Assembly (NCBI RefSeq): GCF_001894825.1
Contig: NZ_BCWY01000010.1
Coordinates: forward strand, 62,001-126,000
Direction of reading: 5' to 3'
DNA from: Rhodococcus jostii NBRC 16295
GTDB taxonomy: Bacteria > Actinomycetota > Actinomycetes > Mycobacteriales > Mycobacteriaceae
DNA: 64,000 nucleotides
Both the position numbers and the translations under genes were made by a program. Every line of letters begins with the position of its first letter. Positions within the stretch are counted from its first letter, which is position 1. The notes under the pieces are model-generated. The model made no database searches and had not been told where the DNA came from. It saw only the letters and a program-made list of their open reading frames with translations. Shown here piece after piece: positions 19,233 through 27,411 of this stretch.

Positions 19233-19259
19233 CTGCCGACCGCTTCCCCACCCGCCGGC

Positions 19260-19919
19260 CTACGAGCCGGGTCGCACCAGGCCCGTCTCGTAGGCCAGCA
19301 CCACGGCCTGCACCCGGTCCCGGACGTTCAACTTGGTGAGGATCCGTCCCACGTGCGATTTGATGGTCGACTCCGACAGGAACAGCTGGGCGGCGATCTC
19401 CGTGTTCGACAACCCCGTTGCCACCAGTTGCAGTACCTCCCGTTCGCGCTCGGTCAGCACGTCGAGGATCGCCGGGTCACGGCGCGGGGCCGGACCGTCG
19501 TCGAGGAACCGCGCCAGCAGTCGGCGGGTCACCTTCGGAGACACGACGGCGTCACCCGCGGCCACACTGCGAATGGCCGACACCAGGTCTTCCGACGGGG
19601 TGTCCTTGAGGAGGAAACCGCTGGCCCCGGCCCGCAACGCACCCATCGCATGCTCGTCGAGGTCGAAGGTCGTCATCACCAGCACCCGGCTCGCGACACC
19701 CGACTCCAGGATCTGCGTGGTCGCACTCACCCCGTCCACCACCGGCATCCGGACGTCCATCAACACCACATCGGGTTCGAGTTTGCGGACCGCGGCGACA
19801 GCGGCCGCGCCGTCGCTCGCCTCACCGACGACGGTGATGTCGTCCTGGGCGTCGAGCACCATGGTGAGGCCCATGCGCATCAGTTCCTGGTCGTCGACGA
19901 GTAGCACGGTGATCGGCAC
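19260..19919 (-). CDS. NarL/LuxR-type response regulator
   Basis: A 219-residue two-component response regulator. The receiver domain (about residues 1-120) has the acidic pair in LLVDDQELMR and the phosphoacceptor Asp in VVLMDVRMP. The C-terminal LuxR-type helix-turn-helix reads LTEREREVLQLVATGLSNTEIA then SESTIKSHVGRILTKLNVRDR, the standard DNA-binding sequence. No histidine kinase gene is adjacent: the neighbours are a convergent secreted-protein gene and a divergent DUF3099 gene, so the regulator is an orphan in this window. Its promoter must lie in the 65 bases shared with the DUF3099 gene. Targets cannot be inferred. Confidence 0.94.
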   Translation of the reverse strand: MPITVLLVDDQELMRMGLTMVLDAQDDITVVGEASDGAAAVAAVRKLEPDVVLMDVRMPVVDGVSATTQILESGVASRVLVMTTFDLDEHAMGALRAGASGFLLKDTPSEDLVSAIRSVAAGDAVVSPKVTRRLLARFLDDGPAPRRDPAILDVLTEREREVLQLVATGLSNTEIAAQLFLSESTIKSHVGRILTKLNVRDRVQAVVLAYETGLVRPGS

Positions 19920-19984
19920 AGCGCCAACCTAACACCGCAGGCCTCGTACGGTTCGGTCCACCGGTTACCGGGTAGTCCTGTGCC

Positions 19985-20332
19985 GTGAGCTTTTCCCACG
20001 CGCTGCGATCCGCCGTCACCGGCTCGAACCCTCGGCGGGCCGCCACCTCGAGTGGCACCGCCCGGCACCCGATCAGTATCACCACCGCCTCCGTGTCTCT
20101 CGAGGAACAGCAGCGGGTGCGGGTGCGCAAGTACGTGATCGTGATGTCGCTGCGAACCCTCGCGTTCCTGCTGTCGGCAGTGGTCTACGGCGTGACCGGC
20201 AATCCGTGGGCGGCGGTGGCGATCCTCGGGGTGTCGCTTCCGCTGCCGTGGATCATCGGCCCTTTCGTCGACGACCTGCCGCCGTGGGAGAAGGCCGGGT
20301 CTTCGCGTCAGGACTCCACGAAATCGGCGTAG
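19985..20332 (+). CDS. DUF3099 small membrane protein
   Basis: A 115-residue protein matching actinobacterial DUF3099 proteins. The N-terminal half (SITTASVSLEEQQRVRVRKYV) is soluble and basic. Two transmembrane helices follow (VMSLRTLAFLLSAVVYGV and WAAVAILGVSLPLPWIIGPF), then the family-typical tail DDLPPWEK. Function of the family is unknown. The start is the GTG at 19985; a shorter start within the first 35 residues is possible because the family core begins near ITTA. Divergent from the response regulator. Confidence 0.8.
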   Translation: MSFSHALRSAVTGSNPRRAATSSGTARHPISITTASVSLEEQQRVRVRKYVIVMSLRTLAFLLSAVVYGVTGNPWAAVAILGVSLPLPWIIGPFVDDLPPWEKAGSSRQDSTKSA

Positions 20333-20680
20333 TCACGAGCGTATTGGGCGTTCCGGTAGCCGATGTGTCCGCGACGAGTGGTTCGACTCCACAGCCGAGG
20401 CACCTGCCGCGACACCCGAGTGGTGAATCGTTGCCTCACGGCAGAATTCGGCGCCGGTGGACTGCCCCCGTCGCCGCGCCGTCGCAATGCCTGCTGCTCC
20501 AATCACACGGCAGCGCTGCGTAACTGAAGGTCGTGTCACCCTCGCCGGCGCGCAACCGGAGCTCCGGCCCGCCCGTCCTTCCGTCGAGGCACCATCGGTC
20601 ACATCATTGCTCGCCGAAGGTGCGCACCCCTATGATCGAGGTCTCGGCTAGTTGGAGTGCCCACAGATCGGGGTGTCCAG
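20333..20680. other. Intergenic stretch, no supported gene
   Basis: This 348-base stretch separates the DUF3099 and CBS-domain genes. Short frames occur on both strands. One minus-strand frame (20308-20502, ending RGHIGYRNAQYARDYADFVES) looks slightly protein-like at its end, but it has no ribosome site and I cannot place it in a family. No hairpin terminator or repeat was evident. Confidence 0.4.
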
Positions 20681-21109
20681 ATGCGAATCGCGGATGTGTT
20701 GCGGAACAAAGGTCCGGCCGTGGTAACGGTGGATCCGGGGATGTCGGTCAGCACGCTGATCGGCGAACTCGCCAAGCACAACGTCGGAGCCCTGGTGGTG
20801 ATGGAGAACGACGCCGTCGTCGGAATCGTCACCGAACGCGACGTGGTGCGCCGCATCCACGAGCGCGGCCCCGACATCTTGAACGGGCAGGTCCGGGACA
20901 TCATGACGACGTCGGTGTTCGCGTGCATCCCGACCGACACCGTGGACAGTCTCGCCGAAACCATGACCGAACGCCGGATCCGGCACCTGCCGGTGATCGT
21001 CGACGGGCAGTTGGTCGGAATCGTCAGCATCGGCGACGTGGTGAAGAGCCGGATCGGTGAACTTCAGACCGAACGCGACCAACTCGAGTCGTACATCGAC
21101 CACGGCTGA
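20681..21109 (+). CDS. Tandem CBS-domain protein
   Basis: A 142-residue protein consisting of two CBS motifs, which usually bind adenosine-type ligands and act as a regulatory module. The first spans about residues 10-60 (GMSVSTLIGELAKHNVGALVVMENDAVVGIVTERDVVRR) and the second about 75-130 (CIPTDTVDSLAETMTERRIRHLPVIVDGQLVGIVSIGDVVK). Nothing else is fused. The ATG at 20681 fits the family start and has GGGGTG upstream; a GTG at 20657 in the same frame is less likely. The gene is followed after 11 bases by a YciI-like gene, so the two are probably co-transcribed. Confidence 0.9.
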   Translation: MRIADVLRNKGPAVVTVDPGMSVSTLIGELAKHNVGALVVMENDAVVGIVTERDVVRRIHERGPDILNGQVRDIMTTSVFACIPTDTVDSLAETMTERRIRHLPVIVDGQLVGIVSIGDVVKSRIGELQTERDQLESYIDHG

Positions 21110-21120
21110 GCGGGGGAAGC

Positions 21121-21405
21121 ATGTCGTTGTTCGTCGTGGAATACACGTACACACCCGAGACGTCGTCCCTTCGTGACGATCACCGGACACAACATCGAGG
21201 GTGGGTGTCCGAACTGGTCCGCCGCAAGATCGTGCGTTCGACCGGGCCGCTCGCCGACGGCCACGGTGCGCTGTTCATCGTCGACGCCGAGGACGAGGAC
21301 TCCCTCGCACGTGTGTTCGCGCAGGATCCGTTCGCCCAGGAAAACCTCGTCGCGAAGGTGCACATCCGCGAATGGACGCCCGCGATGGGCGAGTTCAGCG
21401 AGTAG
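21121..21405 (+). CDS. YciI-like (YCII domain) protein
   Basis: A 94-residue single-domain YCII protein with the dimeric ferredoxin-like fold. The conserved His is present in LRDDHRTQHRGW and the typical core GPLADGHGALFIVDAEDEDSLARVFAQDPFA follows. Some family members have hydrolase or dehalogenase-like activity; the role here is unknown. GGGGGAAGC gives a good ribosome site. It is the second gene of a pair with the CBS-domain gene 11 bases upstream. It is more like true YciI than the DGPF-type YCII protein at 38016. Confidence 0.88.
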   Translation: MSLFVVEYTYTPETSSLRDDHRTQHRGWVSELVRRKIVRSTGPLADGHGALFIVDAEDEDSLARVFAQDPFAQENLVAKVHIREWTPAMGEFSE

Positions 21406-21673
21406 ACGGACGTCACAACCGGTCGCGATGCCGACAGCCGTGACGGCGGCGGTCCCGCGGCCTGGGGGCTCAACCCGCGGAACCTGGATCGGGTGTGCCA
21501 CCGGTGACGCGTCCGACCCTGGGCCGTCGAATTCCCGTCTTCTTTCGCGGTTAAACCGTTGATCGTCCGCAGCAATCGCCCAGCATGCCGTTGCCCCGAC
21601 GGCATCACACTGTTCGCCCGGAAAACGGCGGCTGCGAGCAGCGGTCCCGCCCGCACTCTCTAGGATGTGCGCG

Positions 21674-23230
21674 GTGTCCACAGGATTGCTGAACGAGCCG
21701 CTCGATCGGCTGACGCCGTCGCCGACACCGCACTCGTTCCGGAAGCCGGCGATCCTTGCCGCGGCCGGCGCGGCGGTGGCGGCCCTACTGTTCTGGGTTG
21801 TCTCCGCGAGCCTCACCGACGATGCCTACATCAGTTTGTCGGCCGCCCGGAACCTGGCTGTCCACGGCGAGTGGGCGATCGTCCACGGGCTGACCGCGAA
21901 CACGTCGACCTCCCCGCTGAACGTGCTGGCGCTCGGCGCGTTGACATTCCTGACCAGGCTGTGGGGCCCGGCCGATCCCCTGCTCGCACTCGGAATGCTC
22001 AACGTGGCGGTCACCGCCCTGCTGGGGTGGGTGCTGGCGCGGATCGGTCAGCGGCTGGGGCTCGGAAGTGTCTGGGCGTGGCTCGCCGGTGCGCTGGTGG
22101 TGTTCAACCCGTTCGTGTTGTCCGCGGTCGGGCTCGAGGTGCTGCTGATACCGGCCGCCGTCGTGGTGATGGTGTGGTTCGCCCTCGACGGCAGGGCCGC
22201 GTGGTTCGGTGCGGCCGCGGGCGCGGCGGTGCTGGTGCGTCTGGACCTGCTCGTCTTCGTCGTCGTCATCGCGGCGTTCTCGCCTGCAATCCGCATGCAA
22301 TTGCGCCGCACCGCCGCCGGCTTCGCCGCGGTAGCCGGCCCCTGGTACGTGTTCAGCTGGGTCGTCCTCGGTTCGGCTCTGCCCGACACCTTTCTGATCA
22401 AGCAGGGCCAAGCCTCCGACGTGGGCGGCTTCAACTACCTCACCGGCCCGATCATGTATTTCGAGTCGAACCCGTGGCGAACCGTGGCATCGTTCGGGCC
22501 CGCCGCCCTCGCAGTTCTGCTGGTGGTGCTCGCCCTCGCCTCGTACGCCCCGTCGTGGCAGCGAACCGCCCCCGTATCGGGGCCGCTGCTCGCGCTCGGA
22601 CTGTCCGGCGTCCTGTACTACATCGCCTACGTCGTCCTCGACACCGTGCCGTACCACTGGTACTACGTGGCGCCCGCGACGACGCTGGCGATCTTCGCGG
22701 TCCTCACGGTCGGTATCTACTGGACCACCGCACGCGGCACGTCGGATCGCGGCGGCGCCGGCGCGCTGGCCGTTCTGCTCGCCGTGCTGGGAGTCGGCGC
22801 GGTGTACTACGACGTGGAGGGCGGTCTCCCCTGGGCCGCGCCGCCCATCTTCGGCAACTGGGCGAGCGCACACGACTACGAGCGGGTCGGCCGCGCGGTC
22901 GGTGCCCTGGTCGGTGATGCGCCGGTGAGATCGCCCGGTGAGATCGGCACCCTCGCCTACTTCTGTGAATGTGTCATCGTCGACGAGTTCTCCGACCGCG
23001 GATTGGTGGTCGAGGACCGGTTGGTCCCCCGGCTGGCCGAGGCGAACGAACCGGCCCGCGCGCTGCTGCGGAGCAATTACGCCTTCTTCGACTACCGCCT
23101 CGCACCGGTGAACCCCGCGTTCGATCTCCGGTACGAGGAGGGAAGCGGACCCGGTGGGCACATGTCGTGGGACGTGTTCTCCGCCGCGCGAGGCGTCGGC
23201 CACTTCACCCTCGTTCCGCTCATAGGCTGA
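21674..23230 (+). CDS. Polytopic membrane protein, probable GT-C-fold glycosyltransferase
   Basis: An integral membrane protein of about 518 residues with roughly ten hydrophobic segments, starting at ILAAAGAAVAALLFWVVSASL. Directly after the first helix is DDAYISLSAARNLA, which resembles the catalytic aspartate loop of GT-C polyprenyl-phosphate-sugar transferases such as the AftB type. The C-terminal 130 residues are less hydrophobic and likely extracytoplasmic. A cell-envelope sugar transferase is therefore plausible, but donor and acceptor are unknown. GTG at 21674, with AGGA eight bases upstream, is preferred over the ATG at 21665. It stands alone, with 268 bases before it. Confidence 0.75.
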   Translation: MSTGLLNEPLDRLTPSPTPHSFRKPAILAAAGAAVAALLFWVVSASLTDDAYISLSAARNLAVHGEWAIVHGLTANTSTSPLNVLALGALTFLTRLWGPADPLLALGMLNVAVTALLGWVLARIGQRLGLGSVWAWLAGALVVFNPFVLSAVGLEVLLIPAAVVVMVWFALDGRAAWFGAAAGAAVLVRLDLLVFVVVIAAFSPAIRMQLRRTAAGFAAVAGPWYVFSWVVLGSALPDTFLIKQGQASDVGGFNYLTGPIMYFESNPWRTVASFGPAALAVLLVVLALASYAPSWQRTAPVSGPLLALGLSGVLYYIAYVVLDTVPYHWYYVAPATTLAIFAVLTVGIYWTTARGTSDRGGAGALAVLLAVLGVGAVYYDVEGGLPWAAPPIFGNWASAHDYERVGRAVGALVGDAPVRSPGEIGTLAYFCECVIVDEFSDRGLVVEDRLVPRLAEANEPARALLRSNYAFFDYRLAPVNPAFDLRYEEGSGPGGHMSWDVFSAARGVGHFTLVPLIG

Positions 23231-23539
23231 CCACGCCTTCCGGCTCTCTTGGCGCGGCGACTTCGTGTCGAACCGACGGGTTCGCGGCAGGCCGTAGGAG
23301 AACACCGGAATGGTTCGTCGGTTTCTGTCACTCGACGTGCCCGTCGCCGGAAGCTCGTCTGAAGCTGTCCCGGTCAGCGCCCCCCCCGGAATGAAGATCG
23401 TCACCGGACAGGGCTACCGGGATTGCGCAGCTCACCGAGTTCCGGTCAAGGGCCGGCCTTCGGGACGGTGCCGGTTAGCTTTCCCTCAAGGAGATGGCGC
23501 CGTGCGATGGCGCAGCCGATGACTGGACAGCCCACCGGC
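23231..23539. other. Intergenic stretch, no supported gene
   Basis: This 309-base stretch lies between the convergent membrane-protein and methyltransferase genes. I see no gene. It marks the change from orderly chromosomal genes to the patchwork region on the right. Confidence 0.5.
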
Positions 23540-24256
23540 TCAGCCGGGTATGCCCGCCTCAGGCAGCCGGAGGAGATCGAGCATCAAGAATCCGGGGCGC
23601 TGCAGCAGCTGCGCGTAGTCGTCCGGCCACGCCTCGCGCATGCTTTCTGCGGGACGTGGCTCGATGACCTGCCGGATCACGAAGCCGGCATCAGTGGCTG
23701 CCGCGCACGTCTCGCTGAGCGGCTCGCGCCAGAACTGCACCTCCTGCTCGCCGCCATCGAGGCGCCAGGTGTCTGTTTCCAGCACCACATCGAAATACGA
23801 ACCGCCCTTACGGAGCCAATCCGTTGCCGGGTGCTGCGTCGAGATCACACACCGACCACCCGGCCGCAGCATCCGAAAGAACTCACGGTAGGTCGCGCGA
23901 CGATCCGCAGCGTAATGAATCGCCAAGGCACACAGGACGATATCGAACGAACCATCGCAATACGGTAAGGGCTGGTCGAGGCTGGCTTGCCGAATCTCCG
24001 CGCCCTCACCCACGCGATGGCGGGCGAGCCGGATCATTTCCTCGCTGCCATCGAAGGCCCGCACCCGAGCCCCACCCTCGATCAACTCCTGAAGGTAGAA
24101 ACCGGGACCGCACGCCGCATCCAAAACATCCAGGCCCGCGACCTTCCCCACAGCGGCGAGCATCGCGGGCCGGTCATAGTGTGCGTTGTACGCCCCACCA
24201 GCCGCATGATCGTCGAAACTCTGCCCCATCGCGTCGTACGCCGCCCAATGGTCCAT
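23540..24256 (-). CDS. Class I SAM-dependent methyltransferase
   Basis: A 238-residue methyltransferase. Motif I is VLDAACGPGFYLQELIEGGARVRAFDGSEEM, with the acidic residue ending strand 2; the later motif FDIVLCALAIHY and FFRMLRPGGRCVISTQHP complete the type 11 fold. The substrate is unknown. The ATG at 24256 (MDHWAAYDAMGQSFDDHA) gives the usual length; the frame is open further upstream only as arginine-rich antisense of the neighbour. The downstream neighbour on the same strand is a broken proline iminopeptidase. Confidence 0.88.
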   Translation of the reverse strand: MDHWAAYDAMGQSFDDHAAGGAYNAHYDRPAMLAAVGKVAGLDVLDAACGPGFYLQELIEGGARVRAFDGSEEMIRLARHRVGEGAEIRQASLDQPLPYCDGSFDIVLCALAIHYAADRRATYREFFRMLRPGGRCVISTQHPATDWLRKGGSYFDVVLETDTWRLDGGEQEVQFWREPLSETCAAATDAGFVIRQVIEPRPAESMREAWPDDYAQLLQRPGFLMLDLLRLPEAGIPG

Positions 24257-24318
24257 GCTGAAAAACGATACTTCGTCCGCGGGACCGCTTGCCGAGCAGC
24301 GATCCTCGCTGAGAATCG

Positions 24319-25277
24319 TCAGGCCCGCCCGTTGAATGAGTCCACGGCGGCGGTCACTGTGGCGGCGAATCCTTCTCCGCCGTGGCCGGCGTCGTCGAGC
24401 ACAATCAGCTGACTGCCGGGCCAGGCTTCGGTGATCTTCCACGCAGTATCCAACGGGCCGGATACATCGTAGCGGCCGTGCACCAAGATCGCGGGGATAC
24501 CGGCGAGGCGGCCCATCCCGCCGAGGATCTCGTTCGGAGCGAGGAAGCAGTCGTGAGCCCAATAGTGGGTCACCAACCTTGCGAACACGTTCCGGAAGGC
24601 CGGATCGGCATAGCGCGGGCTCGGACGCCACCCCGGCATCAGCGAGACGTGCGTGTCCTCCCACTCACACCATCTCAACCCCGCCATCTCCCGCACTTCG
24701 GGATCCGGATCGGCCAGCAAACGTGCATACGCGGCCGCGAGATTCCCCGTCCGCTCGGTCTCCGGCACCGCCGCGACAAACTGTTTCCACTGCTGCGGGA
24801 ACACCCGTCCCATGGCACGGGTGATCCAGTCGATCTCGGTGCGGGTTCCCGCCGTGATCGCTCCGAACACCGCCGCGATCACCCGCTCCGGAAACTTCTG
24901 TGCATAGACCAACCCCAGGCTCACACCCCACGACACTCCCGTGACGATCCACCGTTCGATCCGAGATGTTTCCGCAGACACTCGATGTCGTCGACCAGAT
25001 GATCAGTCGTGTTCGTTCCCAGGTCGTAGCCGGGGCTCTCTGCCAAGGGCCGGCTGCGACCACACCCGCGCTGGTCGAACAGCACCGCACGGAAGGCGGA
25101 CGGGTCGAAGTAGCGCCGCGCTCCCACGCTGGCCCCGGAGCCGGGTCCACCATGCAGATACACCACCGGGATCCCAGTCGGGACCCCTACGGTTTCCCAG
25201 TACACGCGGTGACCATCGGAGACATCAAGAAGCCCGGACTCGTACGGCTCCGCTGCCGGATACAGTGCATCACCCAC
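24319..25277 (-). pseudogene. pip: Proline iminopeptidase, frameshifted
   Basis: The N-terminal part (from GTG at 25277) reads DVSDGHRVYWETVG, YLHGGPGSGASV (oxyanion HGGPG) and FDQRGCGRSRPLAESP, ending in frame at LVDDIECLRKHLG. The protein then continues in another frame with ERWIVTGVSWGVSLGLVYAQ (nucleophile Ser in GVSWG), GRYDVSGP (Asp) and DAGHGGEG (His). Restoring one G near 24961-24962, where GGATC would become GGGATC, joins the frames into a normal alpha/beta-hydrolase of about 318 residues. All catalytic residues survive. Either the gene is newly broken or the base is a homopolymer sequencing error. Intact members release N-terminal proline from peptides. Confidence 0.88.
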
Positions 25278-25345
25278 CGGCTCAGCCTATTCACGAAGGA
25301 AGCCGGTCTGGTCGACGAGCTGCCCGCTCGGTGAGGCACTAACAC

Positions 25346-25400
25346 CCAACGCTCTGGATCGATCGCAGATCCGCCAAGAGCGGATTCACCAGTGGACGAT
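25346..25400 (+). repeat. Dispersed repeat A, copy 1
   Basis: About 55 bases starting CCAACGCTCTGGATCGAT match copy 2 at 36108-36162 with a few mismatches and one indel. Both share CCAACGCTCTGGATCGA, CGCAGATCC and ATTCACCAGT. The inner GGATC/GATCC arms can form a small hairpin. It lies between the iminopeptidase remnant and the truncated DUF2716 gene. Confidence 0.7.
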
Positions 25401-25484
25401 GGGCTTCGGACGGCGCTGGTGCCCCGACGGGCCCTCAGCAGTCAAACACTGACCCGTTCGTCGTCCCGATTCGGGATTGCTGTC

Positions 25485-25515
25485 AAAGGCTGCCGATCAC
25501 TCTTTGGCGGCCTTT
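25485..25515. terminator. Terminator-like hairpin
   Basis: AAAGGCTGCC and GGCGGCCTTT form a ten-base stem with one mismatch around an eleven-base loop. It lies upstream of the truncated DUF2716 gene, between two divergent genes, where no terminator is needed now. It may be left from a gene since deleted. Confidence 0.5.
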
Positions 25516-25601
25516 GTCGGACCAGACCGCGACGGCATCGACGAGTCGAGGGGTCATGAATCCACCGCTATCACCCCACGGCCACGCGACATGCGCCTTC
25601 A

Positions 25602-25991
25602 GTGACCTTCGATCTCACCAACACGGCCGGCACCGTGGGTTCCTGGCGGGCACGGTTCGATGCGGTCAATGCCGAGGCGCTGCGGTGCTTCGTTGCCGAG
25701 TTCGCCGACGATCCGCGGTTTGTCGTTCTCGACTGGCAACATCCCGGGTACTGGTTCGACGCCGCGGAGCACGTCGCTGCTGAGGACTCGGAGTGGCATG
25801 TGTCCGTATATCCAAACGGCGACTACTACATCTTCCTGCGAGAAGACTTCTCCGCCAGCACATTCGGCCATCCCTGGGAGCCCACGCTGTGCGTGTTTGG
25901 TGAACGACTCGTCAACACCCTTGGTCGAACCTTGGCGACGTGGCTTCCACACAAGCGTGTCAATGGTCAGCCGTACGACCGAGACGGATAA
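25602..25991 (+). CDS. DUF2716 protein, N-terminally truncated
   Basis: The 129-residue frame matches the central and C-terminal part of actinobacterial DUF2716 proteins: PSVTFDLT at the start, LDWQHPGYWF, then the signature PNGDYYIFLREDFSASTFGHPWEPTLCVFGE. Intact members begin some 35 residues earlier with an F..RF..P segment. Here that part is missing and an in-frame TGA stands about 45 bases upstream. The GTG at 25602 is the only start in the family-conserved frame and lacks a convincing ribosome site. The family's role is unknown. I regard it as a probable decayed gene whose core is preserved. Confidence 0.7.
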   Translation: MTFDLTNTAGTVGSWRARFDAVNAEALRCFVAEFADDPRFVVLDWQHPGYWFDAAEHVAAEDSEWHVSVYPNGDYYIFLREDFSASTFGHPWEPTLCVFGERLVNTLGRTLATWLPHKRVNGQPYDRDG

Positions 25992-26070
25992 CCGGACTGT
26001 CCTCGATCGGGTAACTATCGGCGACCGCTCATCGATCCCCAGCAGATGCAAACTGGAGCTGTCCAACCCA

Positions 26071-26601
26071 TTAGAGTCCTACAGCGCCATCAATCTGTTC
26101 CCGCAGTAAATCAGCGTGGCCGTTGTGCCGGGCGTACTCCTCCAGCATATGCGTCAGCACCCAGCGCAGAGATACCGGTCCTTCGCCGGGTTCGTTCCCG
26201 GTGACCTCAATATCTGACACTGAGTTGACGTAGTGATCCGCGAATGCGACCTCTGCTCGCCACGCTTGAAATGCTGCGATGACCGTCTGATTGGTTGCGC
26301 CTATCACGTCGAATTCGTCGCCTGGAGATGAGAAAACTGCGGAGGCTTCTTCACCTGCCATTACTTGGCGGAACCAAAATCGTTCGGACTCGGCGGCGTG
26401 CCGAACAAGCCCTAACAGTGACAGTGAGGAAGGACTCAGCGGCTGAAGCGCGAGTTGCTCAGGGGTGGGACCGGCACACTTGAGTTCCAATGTGTTTCGA
26501 TGCCACCGCAGAAACGCCAGCACGCTTGTTCGCTCGTTGGCTTGCGTGGGACGTTTTTCTCGCACGATTCTACTGCTGTCGATGAAGGGCGCAGCTGTCA
26601 T
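26071..26601 (-). CDS. DinB/DUF664 family protein
   Basis: A 176-residue DinB-like four-helix protein of the DUF664 branch, related to mycothiol-dependent enzymes. The signature sits at the end: LRWVLTHMLEEYARHNGHADLLREQIDG, where His, Glu and His can bind a metal together with the His in LLGLVRHAAESERFWF. The start ATG at 26601 has AAGGATGAAAC before it. Reaction and substrate are unknown; family members often act in detoxification. It lies alone in a region rich in remnants. Confidence 0.88.
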   Translation of the reverse strand: MTAAPFIDSSRIVREKRPTQANERTSVLAFLRWHRNTLELKCAGPTPEQLALQPLSPSSLSLLGLVRHAAESERFWFRQVMAGEEASAVFSSPGDEFDVIGATNQTVIAAFQAWRAEVAFADHYVNSVSDIEVTGNEPGEGPVSLRWVLTHMLEEYARHNGHADLLREQIDGAVGL

Positions 26602-27411
26602 GTTTCATCCTTCTCGTTCGAATCCTCGGCCTACGCTGGATCGATCCTGCGTAGCTTGCCAGGCCAACCGACAACCCCGCCGTCCGCACAGGCCTGATGC
26701 CTCAGATCCATACTCTTCACTGGATCACACGTTCGGGTTCGGGTCGAGACTTCCACCATCGGTGATCTGAACAGGCGCAGTTCGATTCCTACTCCTTCGC
26801 CTCCACCAGAAGTTGCCGAGTGCGCTGTCGGCGTTGGTGCCGATGTGGCGGCGGTTGTCGACGTACGGTCCTTCACCACGATGTTGTCGGTGGCTGTCGA
26901 TTGCGTTCATGCCGCCTGCCCCACACCCTGAAGTCGAAATCAGGCAGAGAAAGAGCGGCAGAGGCTCCGGGAATTCAGTCGAGAACCCCCTCGCTGACAC
27001 GGAACAACCGAGCAATCCGTCGAACCGTGCCATGTCATTTTGACGGACACATTCGCCATCGGCGGATCGCAGGAAGATTGGACCGGCTCGCTTGGTTTCC
27101 GGTAGCGGATCCTCAATCGGAGCTGCACTATGCTTCTGCCAAAACCATGCGTGTTGCGATGACCGCTGGAATCCGCCTTGCACGCCACGGTCCGAGTGGT
27201 GCACCAGCGCCGAAAGATCCTGGTCGTCGCGGGTGCGGGACCAGACCCCCATCTCCAACGCGTCCAGCCGGCGGAGTATCCGCGTTGTCGACGTCGTCCA
27301 GCGCGCTCAGGACACCGCGGATGCCGGTGACGGTAGCCGCCACGGCTGGGGCGTGTTTACGATCTCGGTGTGTGTGGTCATGGCGAGATCCTTCGTTGTG
27401 GGATGAGATTC
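26602..27411. other. Degraded region between DinB-like and MBL genes
   Basis: About 800 bases without an intact gene. A minus-strand 5' fragment opens with ATG at 27381 (MTTHTEIVNT) behind a good GAAGGATCTCGCC site, but soon loses its frame. It is followed by an IS3 transposase scrap, annotated separately. The rest (26602-27150) holds short frames on both strands that match nothing I know. Confidence 0.5.
27160..27275 (-). pseudogene. IS3-family transposase (OrfB) remnant
   Basis: The minus strand reads LEMGVWSRTRDDQDLSALVHHSDRGVQ in one short piece. This is the integrase-core segment of IS3-family OrfB, in which LVHHSDRG carries the second catalytic aspartate. Sequence on both sides is unrelated, and no terminal repeats or further transposase motifs were found, so it is a scrap of an old insertion. 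Confidence 0.7.

Noticed and set aside
20308-20502. Minus-strand 64-codon frame
   Set aside because: Its last 20 residues look protein-like, but there is no ribosome site and no family could be named.
26775-26812. tRNA or tmRNA 3' end (GTTCGATTCC ... CTCCACCA)
   Set aside because: T stem does not pair and spacing to the CCA end is wrong; chance or very decayed.
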